From Umezawaea endophytica (GTDB lineage: Bacteria; Actinomycetota; Actinomycetes; Mycobacteriales; Pseudonocardiaceae): a stretch of DNA of 64,000 bases. The position numbers and the translations under genes were made by a program. Positions 7,857 to 16,205 of the stretch are shown here, piece after piece. The stretch spans positions 62,001 through 126,000 of the forward strand of contig NZ_JANYMP010000015.1 of NCBI RefSeq assembly GCF_025061645.1, given 5' to 3'. The notes under the pieces were generated by a model. That model was not told where the DNA came from. It searched no databases and worked only from the letters and a program-made list of their open reading frames with translations. Position 1 is the stretch's first letter, and each line of letters starts with the position of its first letter.

Positions 7857-8555
7857 TCAGTGCGGTCTAGGCTTAACCCCCTCAGGCAGCTTCTTCCACA
7901 GCCCGGCCGCAGTAGCTGGCTTGACAATCAGCTGATCAACTAGATCGTTGGCCATGGACAAGAGCTGCTCTAGTACGGCCGGACCCTCGATGTCATCGAG
8001 AACTAAGACCACGAGGTCATCCGGCCCCTCGGTGCCATGCAGCGTCTTGTTTCCTATGTGGCGAACCACGTCAAGCATCTGCCCAACTGGCTCAGTGACT
8101 TGCGGGCGGATCCGCGTAATTCTGCTGGCAAGGTTGGCGCGAGCTGGCGCATCTGGGTCGATGATTCTGATCAACTTCTCTACAGCCGCTCGCGCCAATG
8201 CTGCTGCGGCGCGGCGCGATGCCGGAGCTACTGCTGCGGCCTCGCGATATAGTTCTTTGACTTCGTCAGGCATGGTCGGATGCGGCGGCGGGACAACTTG
8301 GCCGTGTGGGTAGACCATATGACTACCGCGCCACACTGATTGCCCCATGCAACTCGGGCAGGCGGTGGCAAACCATGCCTCGCCTCCAAACGGGCTGCGC
8401 AATGTCGACTCAACCGGAACCATGCCCCCCATCTTGGGAACTCTCATCAAATCAGAACGATTATGTCGTGCCTGGACTCCACAGTGCGGACATGCGAAAA
8501 CTAGGCTGTCGACACGAGAGGCGCGCCTAGGCATGCTGACGGTATCATCCTTCAT
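7857..8555 (-). CDS. DUF4145 domain protein
   Basis: The 232-residue protein has two CxxC pairs (CPHCG near residue 22 and CPSCMG near 66) that likely hold zinc, followed by a helical region with AALARAAVEKLI, IGNKTLHG and a C-terminal tail, the layout of DUF4145 proteins. That domain is often found in or next to restriction and defence genes; no activity has been assigned. ATG at 8555 has a perfect short palindrome immediately upstream; ATG at 8534 is an alternative start. It lies 73 bases downstream of the TIR gene on the same strand, so the two probably form one transcript within the low-GC island. Confidence 0.8.
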   Translation of the reverse strand: MKDDTVSMPRRASRVDSLVFACPHCGVQARHNRSDLMRVPKMGGMVPVESTLRSPFGGEAWFATACPSCMGQSVWRGSHMVYPHGQVVPPPHPTMPDEVKELYREAAAVAPASRRAAAALARAAVEKLIRIIDPDAPARANLASRITRIRPQVTEPVGQMLDVVRHIGNKTLHGTEGPDDLVVLVLDDIEGPAVLEQLLSMANDLVDQLIVKPATAAGLWKKLPEGVKPRPH

Positions 8556-8557
8556 GT

Positions 8558-8574
8558 GCGAGATTATATCTCGC
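8558..8574. promoter_or_regulatory. Perfect 7-3-7 palindrome at the DUF4145 start
   Basis: GCGAGAT and ATCTCGC flank TAT directly before the ATG at 8555. It occupies the place of the ribosome site, so it could be an operator or an RNA hairpin that limits translation of the DUF4145 protein relative to the TIR protein. Confidence 0.4.
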
Positions 8575-8628
8575 TTCTTGATGATATTTAATGTTCATTC
8601 CACGCGGGTCTATCTATTCTTCATGAAG

Positions 8629-9756
8629 CTAATCATCTTCAAGAAAATCAAGGATCTCGCTCCAGGCTTGGCCGGTCGCGTTTAGGTCAACCATCACTAG
8701 CATGGCACTTTGCATCTTTATCAGAACTTTATCCAAAGGTCCGGAAAGTCCCTTGAGGCCCTCTGTGGAGTCATTGAATGGCGTCGCCGACTGCACGGAA
8801 TTGATAATATTGTCAACCATGAACCGTGCGTTTTTGATCAAGTTCTGAACTTCGGGGTCGTTGCGCTCTTCCGGTGTAGCGTCGACCACCTGGCGCAAAA
8901 TTTCAGAAATTCCTGGCGTGATAATTGCCAGTATCTTGCGCATTTGTAGTGACTTCTCAGAAAATGCTTCAGTAATCGGAGCCAGCTTCGAAGCGAGGGA
9001 GTTTGAAGCTAGCAGCTTCTCCTTAAAGGAAGTGGCTCCGGCAGCCTTTGGAGTAGCTAATTCCATTTCGGCCGCATATTCCTTCATTAAATTGCCGAAA
9101 TCTGTTGTGATCTCTACGAACTCGGGAAGGTATTCCTCGGCAGCAGCCATCGATTCAAGTCGACCTGAAGGCTCCATGGCAACCTCGTCGACCGGATTCT
9201 CTTCAGTCCGATTCAGCTCTCCCGCTACCGCCAATTCTACCCCCGCAAGCGGTTCATCGAGAACACCGATGATCTCATCCATGCGAGAGGCAATTTCGAT
9301 AACAGCACCCATCCATGCTTTCGAGCCTCGCTCTTCGATTCGCAGGTCGTGGATTCGGCGAAACTGCACTTCGCTGATCTCAATCCACAATTCATCGTCA
9401 CTAAAACGCTGATCAATTTCGGACTTCGGAAACAGGAGAAGGGGAATTAGAACCTTATGCCTTTGCTCCCCCAGAAGTGTGAGAAAAGTTTTGATTTCAT
9501 CGCGGCATACGGGGCTGCGGAGATAGGCGGGAGAGATGATGGCAAACAGGACCGTCGATTCGGTTAAGCCAGCCTCGATCCTCTGGCGCCATTTCTCACC
9601 CAGGGCGATTGAATCGACGTCGAAAAATATGTCAACACTCAATCCGGACATGCTCATATACTGAGTGCGGATATCGCCGCTGAGTTCGCGCAGGCGCTCG
9701 TGCGTGCTTTCATTGTCGATATGGGCATAGGAAAAAAATATGGATACGTCAGACAA
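8629..9756 (-). CDS. TIR domain protein with uncharacterised C-terminal half
   Basis: Residues 1-160 form a TIR domain: VSIFFSYAHIDN at the start, DIFFDVDSIALGEKW, and LRSPVCRDEIKTF, in which Glu87 of the CxxE motif is the expected catalytic residue of NAD-degrading TIR enzymes. Residues 180-375 are helical and acidic with no domain I recognise. The start is TTG at 9756, preceded at six bases by AAGGAG; a longer reading from 9771 has no ribosome site. Low GC and codon use unlike the neighbours point to horizontal transfer. With the downstream DUF4145 gene it may form an abortive-infection type system, which is an inference. Confidence 0.85.
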   Translation of the reverse strand: MSDVSIFFSYAHIDNESTHERLRELSGDIRTQYMSMSGLSVDIFFDVDSIALGEKWRQRIEAGLTESTVLFAIISPAYLRSPVCRDEIKTFLTLLGEQRHKVLIPLLLFPKSEIDQRFSDDELWIEISEVQFRRIHDLRIEERGSKAWMGAVIEIASRMDEIIGVLDEPLAGVELAVAGELNRTEENPVDEVAMEPSGRLESMAAAEEYLPEFVEITTDFGNLMKEYAAEMELATPKAAGATSFKEKLLASNSLASKLAPITEAFSEKSLQMRKILAIITPGISEILRQVVDATPEERNDPEVQNLIKNARFMVDNIINSVQSATPFNDSTEGLKGLSGPLDKVLIKMQSAMLVMVDLNATGQAWSEILDFLEDD

Positions 9757-10564
9757 TTTGCTCTCCTTCAAGAATTAACTCATGACCTAGGGTGCGAATT
9801 TAATCTGACCTTATGTGGATCTATCGGCCCGACCTCAAGAGACGTAACAATTCCCAACTGAGGGGCCTCTCGTCATCTCGTCGACCTGGCTCGCCCCAAC
9901 CGCGCGTGTCAAGGGAACTATCCGGCCCAACTGGACCGTGCGCTGTGTTGGCCCCCTTGACGCGTATAGCTGCCCTTGGAGAGGTCGACGGGATAGTGCG
10001 CGCCCCGTCCCCCGCTGGTACGTGAGCGTGAGTATGGCTCCACCATCTCGGAGACCTGCCGCCCGGCGAGGGCATGTCCTAGAACTGGCTATGAACTGTC
10101 CTGCGGCTTCCTTCGGGGGACGCTGGCCGTGTCTCTTTCGGCGATAGTGAGTGGCGTCCTTCCTACCTGGCCCGCCGGACACCGCCAAGCGGCCTCGGAT
10201 GGGCCAGAGGGTTCGGGACATTGGTTCTCCGTCGTTGGAACGGGCACCAACGGCCAGCGGACCCCGGAGGGGGCGCCTTGAAGAAGAGCACCTCTGAATA
10301 CACCATGACTCCGCTTCCGCGTGCCGCTCTGTGGCTCCCTTGCATGTTGAAAGCGATCACCAGAATTGGATCAGCGTTGGTGGTGACGGGGCGGTCTGCT
10401 GACCAGCGTCACATGACCGGTGGGGTACATGCATGGGCCCTTCTACGGCTTTAGTGGTCCGCCGCCTGGGACGTGCCATCAGGTCCGTCCAACGAGGGCG
10501 CTGTGGGTGACCAGGTTCAGGGCTCAGTTGCACGTCAGCAGCACAGTGAGGTGCTCATAGCAAC
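9757..10564. other. Gene-free part of the island
   Basis: I see no reading frame with convincing codon bias, no tRNA and no integrase here. The first part is AT-richer and should contain the TIR promoter. Short frames on both strands change character along their length and look like chance. Confidence 0.5.
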
Positions 10565-10604
10565 CAAAAAACGAAGGCCCAGGTCGACTGACCTGGGCCT
10601 TCGT
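10565..10604 (-). terminator. Terminator of tRNA-Gly
   Basis: ACGAAGGCCCAGGT (10571-10584) pairs perfectly with ACCTGGGCCTTCGT (10591-10604) around six bases. On the minus strand it is followed by TTTTTTGG, so it is a standard intrinsic terminator just downstream of the tRNA. Confidence 0.85.
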
Positions 10605-10606
10605 GG

Positions 10607-10680
10607 TGGAGCGGGTGACGGGAATCGAACCCGCCTCTACAGCTTGGGAAGCTGTCGTTCTACCAATGAACTACACCCGC
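10607..10680 (-). tRNA. tRNA-Gly (anticodon CCC)
   Basis: Read on the minus strand the acceptor GCGGGTG pairs with CACCCGC. The D stem is GTTC/GAAC, the anticodon stem is ACAGC/GCTGT with loop TTCCCAA (anticodon CCC), and the T loop is TTCGATT. The discriminator base is T and CCA is encoded (10607-10609). It reads the GGG glycine codon. Its 3' half is duplicated at 7711-7755. Confidence 0.95.
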
Positions 10681-10750
10681 GCTGCTCTGCGGGACCGATC
10701 ATACACAGGCTGGCACGGTCGAGCCGCGGGGTCCCGTTACTCTGTCCATC

Positions 10751-11332
10751 GTGTTGCTGAGCGATCGTGAACTGCGCAAAGAAGTCGAGTCCGGGCGGTT
10801 GCTGCTCGACCCGTTCGACGGGGAGATGGTGCAGCCGTCGAGCATCGACGTGCGGCTGGACCGGTTGTTCCGGGTCTTCAACAACACCAGGTACACCCAC
10901 ATCGATCCGCGGCAGCAGCAGGACGACCTGACGTCGTTGGTCGAGGTTGAAGCCGATGAGCCGTTCGTGCTGCACCCCGGTGAGTTCGTGCTGGGGTCGA
11001 CGTTCGAGAAGGTGACGTTGCCCGACGACCTGGCGGGGCGGTTGGAGGGGAAGTCGTCGTTGGGGCGGTTGGGGCTGCTGACGCACTCGACGGCCGGGTT
11101 CATCGATCCGGGGTTCTCCGGGCACATCACGTTGGAGCTGTCGAACGTCGCGAACCTGCCGATCACGCTCTGGCCGGGCATGAAGATCGGGCAGTTGTGC
11201 CTGTTCCAGTTGAGCAGCGCGGCGGAGTTCCCGTACGGGTCTAAGCAGGCCGGGTCGCGGTACCAGGGGCAGCGGGGGCCTACGCCGTCGCGGGCCTACC
11301 TGAACTTCCACCGCACGGACACGAACCGCTAG
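10751..11332 (+). CDS. dcd: dCTP deaminase
   Basis: The 193-residue protein converts dCTP towards dUTP or dUMP in pyrimidine deoxynucleotide synthesis. It has the family start [37 protein letters not shown], the [12 protein letters not shown] active-site segment, and [14 protein letters not shown] with the catalytic Glu. Length is normal for Dcd. Whether it is the bifunctional deaminase/dUTPase form found in mycobacteria cannot be decided by eye. GTG at 10751 is the start. The last four bases overlap the convergent cation transporter gene. Confidence 0.95.
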   Translation: MLLSDRELRKEVESGRLLLDPFDGEMVQPSSIDVRLDRLFRVFNNTRYTHIDPRQQQDDLTSLVEVEADEPFVLHPGEFVLGSTFEKVTLPDDLAGRLEGKSSLGRLGLLTHSTAGFIDPGFSGHITLELSNVANLPITLWPGMKIGQLCLFQLSSAAEFPYGSKQAGSRYQGQRGPTPSRAYLNFHRTDTNR

Positions 11333-12312
11333 AGGTTGAAGCCGTAGCGGGAGAGGACGCGTTCGCGCATCGCCGGGTCGTTGCGGGGTACGGGTTCCAG
11401 GAAGATCTCGTCCAGGTCGGGGAACTCGGCGCGGAGTTCGCCGTCGATGCGGACGCACGCGCGTTCCAGGTCGGCGGCGCCCAGTGAGTCGTCGAAGTCC
11501 AAGCGGGCGCACAGGAGCACGTGGTCGGTGCCGGTCAACATGCTGAGCAGGTCGACGACCGCGTCGACCTCGGGCGCTTCACGCAGGCGCGCGCCGATCG
11601 CCCTGACCATCACCGGGTCGGCCTGGCGGCCGATCAGCAGGTCGCGGTTGGTGCGGGCCAACGAGTACGCGACGGCCACGAGCAGCACGCCGATCATCAG
11701 CGACGCGACGCCGTCCCACACGGACGAGCCGGTGAGCTGGTGCAGGCCGACGCCCGCGAACGCGATGGTGAGGCCGATCAGGGCCGCCGAGTCCTCCAGG
11801 AACACCGTCTTGACGGTCGGGTCGTCGGACAGCCGCAGGTACTCGACGATCGACCGCCGCTGCTCCTTCGACTCGCGCCGCACCTGGCGGACGGCCTGCG
11901 CCCACGACACGGACTCCATCGCGAACGCCAACCCGAGCACGATGTAGCCGACCAGCGGCCGCGTCTGCTCCTCGGCTTCGCCGAACACCGTCCGGAAGCC
12001 CTCGTAGAACGCGAACATCGCGCCCGACGCGAAGATCGACACGGCGGCGAGCAGTGACCAGAAGTACCGCTCCTTGCCGTAGCCGAAGGGGTGCTTGCGG
12101 TCGGCGGGCCGGTCGGACCTGCGCAGGGCGGTCAGCAGCAGGGCCTCGGTGAACGTGTCGGCGACCGAGTGCGCGGCCTCCGACAGGATCGCGGCCGACC
12201 CGGTGATGACGCCCGCCACCGCTTTCATGATCGCGATGGCGAGGTTCACGGCGAGCGCGAGCACCACCGTGAGCTTGGACTCGCCGCCCTGACCCGCCTC
12301 TTCCTCAGCCAT
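11329..12312 (-). CDS. Cation diffusion facilitator transporter
   Basis: The 327-residue membrane protein belongs to the CDF family, which exports divalent metals such as zinc in exchange for protons. Transmembrane segments begin at about residue 15, and [13 protein letters not shown] carries the metal-binding motif of helix 2 (H and D), with [15 protein letters not shown] in the later helix. The loop [14 protein letters not shown] is typical of the family. A cytoplasmic C-terminal domain follows. ATG at 12312 is preferred over an in-frame TTG two codons upstream. A short inverted repeat at 12358-12376 may control it. Confidence 0.9.
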   Translation of the reverse strand: MAEEEAGQGGESKLTVVLALAVNLAIAIMKAVAGVITGSAAILSEAAHSVADTFTEALLLTALRRSDRPADRKHPFGYGKERYFWSLLAAVSIFASGAMFAFYEGFRTVFGEAEEQTRPLVGYIVLGLAFAMESVSWAQAVRQVRRESKEQRRSIVEYLRLSDDPTVKTVFLEDSAALIGLTIAFAGVGLHQLTGSSVWDGVASLMIGVLLVAVAYSLARTNRDLLIGRQADPVMVRAIGARLREAPEVDAVVDLLSMLTGTDHVLLCARLDFDDSLGAADLERACVRIDGELRAEFPDLDEIFLEPVPRNDPAMRERVLSRYGFNL

Positions 12313-12357
12313 GGCCAAACCCTATGACCGCGCGCGGATCGCCGCCCATTGGTGCGG

Positions 12358-12376
12358 ACGGGTGAGATTCACCCGT
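12358..12376. promoter_or_regulatory. Possible operator for CDF transporter gene
   Basis: ACGGGTGA and TCACCCGT form a perfect 8-3-8 inverted repeat 46 bases upstream of the transporter start at 12312. It does not resemble a Zur box. The binding protein is unknown. Confidence 0.35.
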
Positions 12377-12537
12377 TCTCGCAACAATTCGGACGTTCGC
12401 GGAGTCCTAGGTCCGGGATCCGAGGAGCAGGTGCTCACCGGAGGGGAGGGGGTCGTCCACGTCCACAAAGGACGTGGGCGGCCCCCGGCACCGGCGTGCG
12501 TCCCGGCCCCTCTTGACCACCACGGTTAGCCTGCGCC

Positions 12538-12918
12538 ATGGGATTCTTGGTGCAGGTGCTGTTGACGGCGGTCGCGGTGTGGGTGTCCACGGTGATCCCC
12601 GGCATCGATCTTGGCGAGGCGTCCACCCCAGCGAAGATCGGCACGCTGGTTCTGGTGGCCCTCGTCTTCGGCTTGATCAACGCGATCATCAAACCGGTGG
12701 TGAAACTCCTCGGCTGCGTGTTCTACCTGCTCACGCTGGGCCTGTTCGGCCTGGTCGTGAACGGCCTGCTGTTCTGGCTGGCGGGGTACATCTCCGAGCA
12801 GGTGGGTCTCCCGTTCGAGGTCACCGGCTTCTGGCCCGCGTTCTGGGGCGCGATCATCGTCGCCATCGCGGGCTGGGTGCTCAACATCGTGTACGAGAAG
12901 GTCACCGACAAGGACTGA
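12538..12918 (+). CDS. Phage holin family (membrane) protein
   Basis: The 126-residue protein has four hydrophobic segments (about residues 3-22, 36-60, 62-82 and 98-118) and the motif LINAIIKPVVKLL, which marks the Phage_holin_4_2 family of small chromosomal membrane proteins. Despite the name these are ordinary chromosomal genes in actinomycetes and no phage genes are nearby. ATG at 12538 follows a GGTTAGCCT box, suggesting a short leader. Function is unknown. Confidence 0.85.
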   Translation: MGFLVQVLLTAVAVWVSTVIPGIDLGEASTPAKIGTLVLVALVFGLINAIIKPVVKLLGCVFYLLTLGLFGLVVNGLLFWLAGYISEQVGLPFEVTGFWPAFWGAIIVAIAGWVLNIVYEKVTDKD

Positions 12919-12931
12919 CCTCGACGTGAAG

Positions 12932-12964
12932 AGCGCCCCCGGTCCGACGCGGACCGGGGGCGCT
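12932..12964. terminator. Terminator between holin-like gene and EtfD-like gene
   Basis: AGCGCCCCCGGTCC (12932-12945) pairs perfectly with GGACCGGGGGCGCT (12951-12964) around a five-base loop. It lies between two convergent genes and probably serves both. Confidence 0.75.
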
Positions 12965-12980
12965 CGTCGTTGAAGGCGGA

Positions 12981-15203
12981 TCAGGTGGTCGGGGCCTCGA
13001 CGGCGGCCGGAACCTGCTTGTCCAGGCCTCGCCGGACGGACGTGAGCAGGAGTTGCGCCACGTCGACGACCTCGACGTGCGAGCCCGCCTTGCCCTCGTT
13101 CTGCCGCGCGGTCAGCCCGTCGGTGAGCATGACCCGGCAGAACGGGCAGCCGGTGGCGATCTTCGATGGGGCCGTGCCGAGGGCTTCGTCGACCCGTTCC
13201 ACGTTGATGCGCTTGCCGATCCGCTCCTCCATCCACATGCGCGCGCCGCCCGCGCCGCAGCACATGGAGCGGTCGCCGTGGCGGGGCATCTCCCGCAGCG
13301 TCGTGCCGGAGGCGCCGAGGAGTTCGCGGGGCGCGTCGTAGACCTTGTTGTGCCGTCCGAGGTAGCACGGGTCGTGGTAGGTGATGTCCTCGGTGACCTC
13401 GGCGACCGGGGTCAGCCTGCGTTCGCGGACCAGCTTGTTGAGCAACTGCGTGTGGTGGACGACCTCGTACTGGCCGCCGACCTGCGGGTACTCGTTGGCC
13501 AGCGTGTTGAAGCAGTGGGCGCAGGTGACGACGATCTTGCGCTTGCCCGGTTCACGGCCCTCGAAGACGGTGTTGAGGACCTCGACGTTCTGCTGGGCGA
13601 GCATCTGGAACAGGAACTCGTTGCCCGCGCGCCGGGCGGGGTCGCCCGTGCAGGTCTCCTCCGGGCCGAGGACGGTGTACTGGACGCCCGCGGTGTGCAG
13701 CAGTTCCGCCACGGCGCGGGTCGTCTTCTTGGCGCGGTCCTCGAAGGCGCCCGCGCAGCCGACCCAGAACAGGTACTCGGCGTCACCCAGGTCGCCGTCG
13801 AAGACGGGCACCTCGAAGTCCAGGCCCTCGGTCCACGCCAGGCGGTCCTTGGAGTTCTGCCCCCACGGGTTGCCCTTGTTCTCCAGGTTCTTGAACATGC
13901 CGCCCAGCTCGGACGGGAAGTTCGACTCGATCAGCACCTGGTAGCGGCGCATGTCGACGATGTGGTCGACGTGCTCGATGTCGACGGGGCACTGCTCGAC
14001 GCACGCGCCGCAGCTCGTGCACGACCACAGCACCTCGGGGTCGATGACGCCCAGCTCGTCGGGGCCGCCGATGAGGGGCCGCTCCGCTTCGGCGAGGGCC
14101 AGGACGTTGATGGACTCCAGGCGCTTCTGGTACTCGTCGCCCGCGAGGCCGACCTCGTCACCGGCCATGTCCTTGCGGCCGCCGGCCAGCAGGTACGGGG
14201 CCTTGGCGTAGGTGTGGTCGCGGAGCTGGGTGATCAGCAGCTTCGGGGACAGCGGCTTGCCGGTGTTCCACGCGGGGCACTGCGACTGGCAGCGGCCGCA
14301 CTCGGTGCACGTGCTGAAGTCCAGCAGGCCCTTCCAGGTGAAGTCCTCGACCTTGCCGACGCCGAACACGTCCTTGTCGGGGTCGGCCTCCTCCAGGTCG
14401 AGGACCTTGCCGCCGCTCATCATCGGGCGGAGCGCGCCCAGCGCCACGGCGCCGTCGTCCTCGCGCTTGAAGTAGATGTTGAAGAACGCGCTGAAGCGGT
14501 GCCAGGCCACGCCCATCGTGAGGCTGCGGCCGACGACGATCAGCCAGATCATGCCGGACAGCAGCTTCGTGACGGCCATGATCGAGACCCAGTCGGGCGA
14601 CGCGGGCAGCAGGTGGCTCAGCGGCTCGGTGACGAAGCTGGACCACAGCGGCAGCTCTTCGATGCCGCTGGCCTGCTTGAACGCCTTCACGCCGAGGATG
14701 CCGACGCCCTCGATGATCACGACGGCCTCGACGAAGTACGCGGCCTTGAAGTTCGAGCCCGCGAAGCGGGACACGCGGTCGGCGCGCCGGGGGTGGTTGA
14801 GCTGGCGGATGATCACCAGCGCGATACCGCCCGCGACCGTGCCGATGCCGAGCAGTTCCACGAGCAGCGCCCAGATCGGCCACGCGCCGAAGACCGGCCA
14901 GTGGAACGACGGGACGAACACCTCGCCGTACGCCTCGAACAGCACGGCGGAGCCGATGAGGAAGCCCCACATCACCATCCAGTGCCACGGCGCGACGCTG
15001 CGGACCTTGGCCATGCGCGTGTGGGCGACGAACTCGACGACCAGCGTCTTCAGCCGCGCGGCGAACGGGCCGGTGCGGGTCGGGTCGGGCTGGCCGAGTC
15101 GGATGATCCGCACCATCCGGACCGCTCCGGACGCGAACACGGCCCAGGCGACGACGCTCACGGCCACGCCGATGACGCCGAGGGTCAACTGCAGGGCTCC
15201 CAT
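12981..15203 (-). CDS. Membrane iron-sulfur oxidoreductase, EtfD-like
   Basis: The 740-residue protein has about six N-terminal membrane helices (residues 1-250), then two 4Fe-4S ferredoxin motifs (CTECGRCQSQCPAWN near 297 and CTSCGACVEQCPVD near 393), and two CCG domains with CAGAFEDR and MCCGAGGARMWME. This is the heterodisulfide-reductase-like architecture of mycobacterial EtfD, which passes electrons from ETF during fatty-acid oxidation to the quinone pool. The match to that role is inferred from architecture. ATG at 15203 begins the first helix. A TTACTnnCnGGTAA site lies 51 bases upstream, like that of the acyl-CoA dehydrogenase gene at 748. Confidence 0.85.
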   Translation of the reverse strand: MGALQLTLGVIGVAVSVVAWAVFASGAVRMVRIIRLGQPDPTRTGPFAARLKTLVVEFVAHTRMAKVRSVAPWHWMVMWGFLIGSAVLFEAYGEVFVPSFHWPVFGAWPIWALLVELLGIGTVAGGIALVIIRQLNHPRRADRVSRFAGSNFKAAYFVEAVVIIEGVGILGVKAFKQASGIEELPLWSSFVTEPLSHLLPASPDWVSIMAVTKLLSGMIWLIVVGRSLTMGVAWHRFSAFFNIYFKREDDGAVALGALRPMMSGGKVLDLEEADPDKDVFGVGKVEDFTWKGLLDFSTCTECGRCQSQCPAWNTGKPLSPKLLITQLRDHTYAKAPYLLAGGRKDMAGDEVGLAGDEYQKRLESINVLALAEAERPLIGGPDELGVIDPEVLWSCTSCGACVEQCPVDIEHVDHIVDMRRYQVLIESNFPSELGGMFKNLENKGNPWGQNSKDRLAWTEGLDFEVPVFDGDLGDAEYLFWVGCAGAFEDRAKKTTRAVAELLHTAGVQYTVLGPEETCTGDPARRAGNEFLFQMLAQQNVEVLNTVFEGREPGKRKIVVTCAHCFNTLANEYPQVGGQYEVVHHTQLLNKLVRERRLTPVAEVTEDITYHDPCYLGRHNKVYDAPRELLGASGTTLREMPRHGDRSMCCGAGGARMWMEERIGKRINVERVDEALGTAPSKIATGCPFCRVMLTDGLTARQNEGKAGSHVEVVDVAQLLLTSVRRGLDKQVPAAVEAPTT

Positions 15204-15253
15204 GTGGTGGCGGCCTTTCTCCAGAAGCACGTGGCTTGGGAGATTACGCCTCA

Positions 15254-15267
15254 TTACTCGCCGGTAA
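15254..15267. promoter_or_regulatory. TTACTnnCnGGTAA motif upstream of EtfD-like gene
   Basis: TTACTCGCCGGTAA matches the repeat units at 794-831 in the outer TTACT and GGTAA and the central C. It sits 51 bases upstream of the start at 15203, the same distance range as in the acyl-CoA dehydrogenase promoter. Confidence 0.55.
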
Positions 15268-15310
15268 CCACTTGGGCGTGGCCGGGGTCGCAGAAGTGTA
15301 TCGATCAACA

Positions 15311-15344
15311 CCGAACTGGTGGGACGATCGTCCCACCAGTTCGG
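15311..15344. promoter_or_regulatory. 34-base perfect palindrome, probable TetR operator
   Basis: Bases 15311-15327 (ending GGTGGGACGA) are the exact reverse complement of 15328-15344 (starting TCGTCCCACC). There is no loop, so it suits a dimeric DNA-binding protein rather than an RNA hairpin. It lies in the 408-base gap between the EtfD-like gene and the divergent TetR gene at 15612, the most likely binder. The rest of the gap (15345-15611) holds no convincing gene. Confidence 0.65.
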
Positions 15345-15611
15345 CCCAGCGGGTGGGCAAGTTGTCACAAACGTGCCTTCCCGGCCCGACCTGCCCGTTC
15401 TGACCCCTCGCGCCCCTCACCATCAACCGGAGGAACCCGCCGCCGCGTTCCCGCCCCCAAGCCTTGGAGCCCCCGTGACCACCTGCGCCGTCCCCGCCGG
15501 GGCAGTCGTCCTCGACGGGCGGACGCCGCCGACTATGGTCGTCCGCCTCATGCCGGTCGTCGGCGGCGTGATCACCATCGAGCGGGGGAGCGCGCACTGA
15601 GCGAGCAGCAG

Positions 15612-16205
15612 GTGGACGGCAGACGGGCCAGGGGCGAACGCCGCAGGCAGGCGATCCTGGAGGCCACCCTCCGGGTGATCGAGCGCGACGGCGTCGCGGG
15701 CGTGAGCCACCGGTCGGTGGCCCGCGAGGCCGGGGTCCCCACCACGTCCACGACCTACTACTTCGCCTCGCTCGACGACCTCCTGATCGCGACCCTGATG
15801 TGGTCGGCGGACAAGCTCGCCGAGGACATCAGCGACCTGATCGTCCGGCTGGTGAACGCGCCGAACAGCGACGTCGGGGCGGTCACCCGGCGGCTCGTCG
15901 ACATGGTCGACGCGAACCGCGGCCGCACGATGGCCGAGTACGAGCTGTACCTGCTGGCCGCCCGCAGGCCGGAGCTGCGCCCCGCCGCCCGCCGGTGGCT
16001 GGACCTGATCACCGAGGCCGCGCGGCCGTTCGACAGCGACCCGGTGGCGTTCCGGGCGTTCCTCGCGGCCGTCGACGGGCTGCTGATGCAGGGCCTGATC
16101 GCCGACGAGCCACCCAGCGTGGCCGACCTGGAACCGGTTGTGTCTTACCTGATACGTCCACGACAGCACCTGGATCGCCTCCAGGGCGGGACAATAGGTG
16201 AATGA
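15612..16205 (+). CDS. TetR family transcriptional regulator
   Basis: The 197-residue protein has a TetR helix-turn-helix (RRQAILEATLRVIERDGV then GVSHRSVAREAGVPTTSTTYYF, residues 10-55) and a helical C-terminal domain. GTG at 15612 is my choice; a CTG five codons upstream lies well placed after GGGGGAG and would be an unusual start. It is divergent from the EtfD-like gene with two different operator-like sites between, so it may control fatty-acid oxidation genes or only itself. Its stop overlaps the next start (ATGA). Confidence 0.82.
   Translation: MDGRRARGERRRQAILEATLRVIERDGVAGVSHRSVAREAGVPTTSTTYYFASLDDLLIATLMWSADKLAEDISDLIVRLVNAPNSDVGAVTRRLVDMVDANRGRTMAEYELYLLAARRPELRPAARRWLDLITEAARPFDSDPVAFRAFLAAVDGLLMQGLIADEPPSVADLEPVVSYLIRPRQHLDRLQGGTIGE

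Larger units (their letters stand above)
7711..10606. mobile_element. Candidate tRNA-Gly genomic island with TIR and DUF4145 genes
   Basis: A segment of about 2.9 kb lies between the 3' end of the intact tRNA-Gly (10607) and a duplicated tRNA 3' half at 7711-7755. The duplication is in the same orientation as the tRNA, which is the geometry left by site-specific integration into a tRNA 3' end. The enclosed genes are visibly lower in GC than the rest of the window. No integrase is present, so the element is either a remnant or was mobilised by another element. The boundaries are inferred from the repeat. Confidence 0.6.

Noticed and set aside
9938-10454. Several short frames in the island between the TIR gene and the tRNA
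   Set aside because: Their composition drifts along the frame, starts lack ribosome sites, and overlapping frames on both strands look equally good, which indicates chance.
12538-12918. Holin-like gene considered as a prophage remnant
   Set aside because: The family is common in actinomycete chromosomes and no other phage genes are nearby.
15319-15600. Possible 93-residue protein between EtfD-like and TetR genes
   Set aside because: It begins inside the 34-base palindrome, has poor codon bias in its first half, and resembles no family; the interval is better read as regulatory.
13053-15611. Very long open frame antisense to the EtfD-like gene running into the TetR gene
   Set aside because: It is the complementary shadow of a high-GC gene, rich in Arg, Val and Gly with no motifs; only its last 198 codons are the real TetR.
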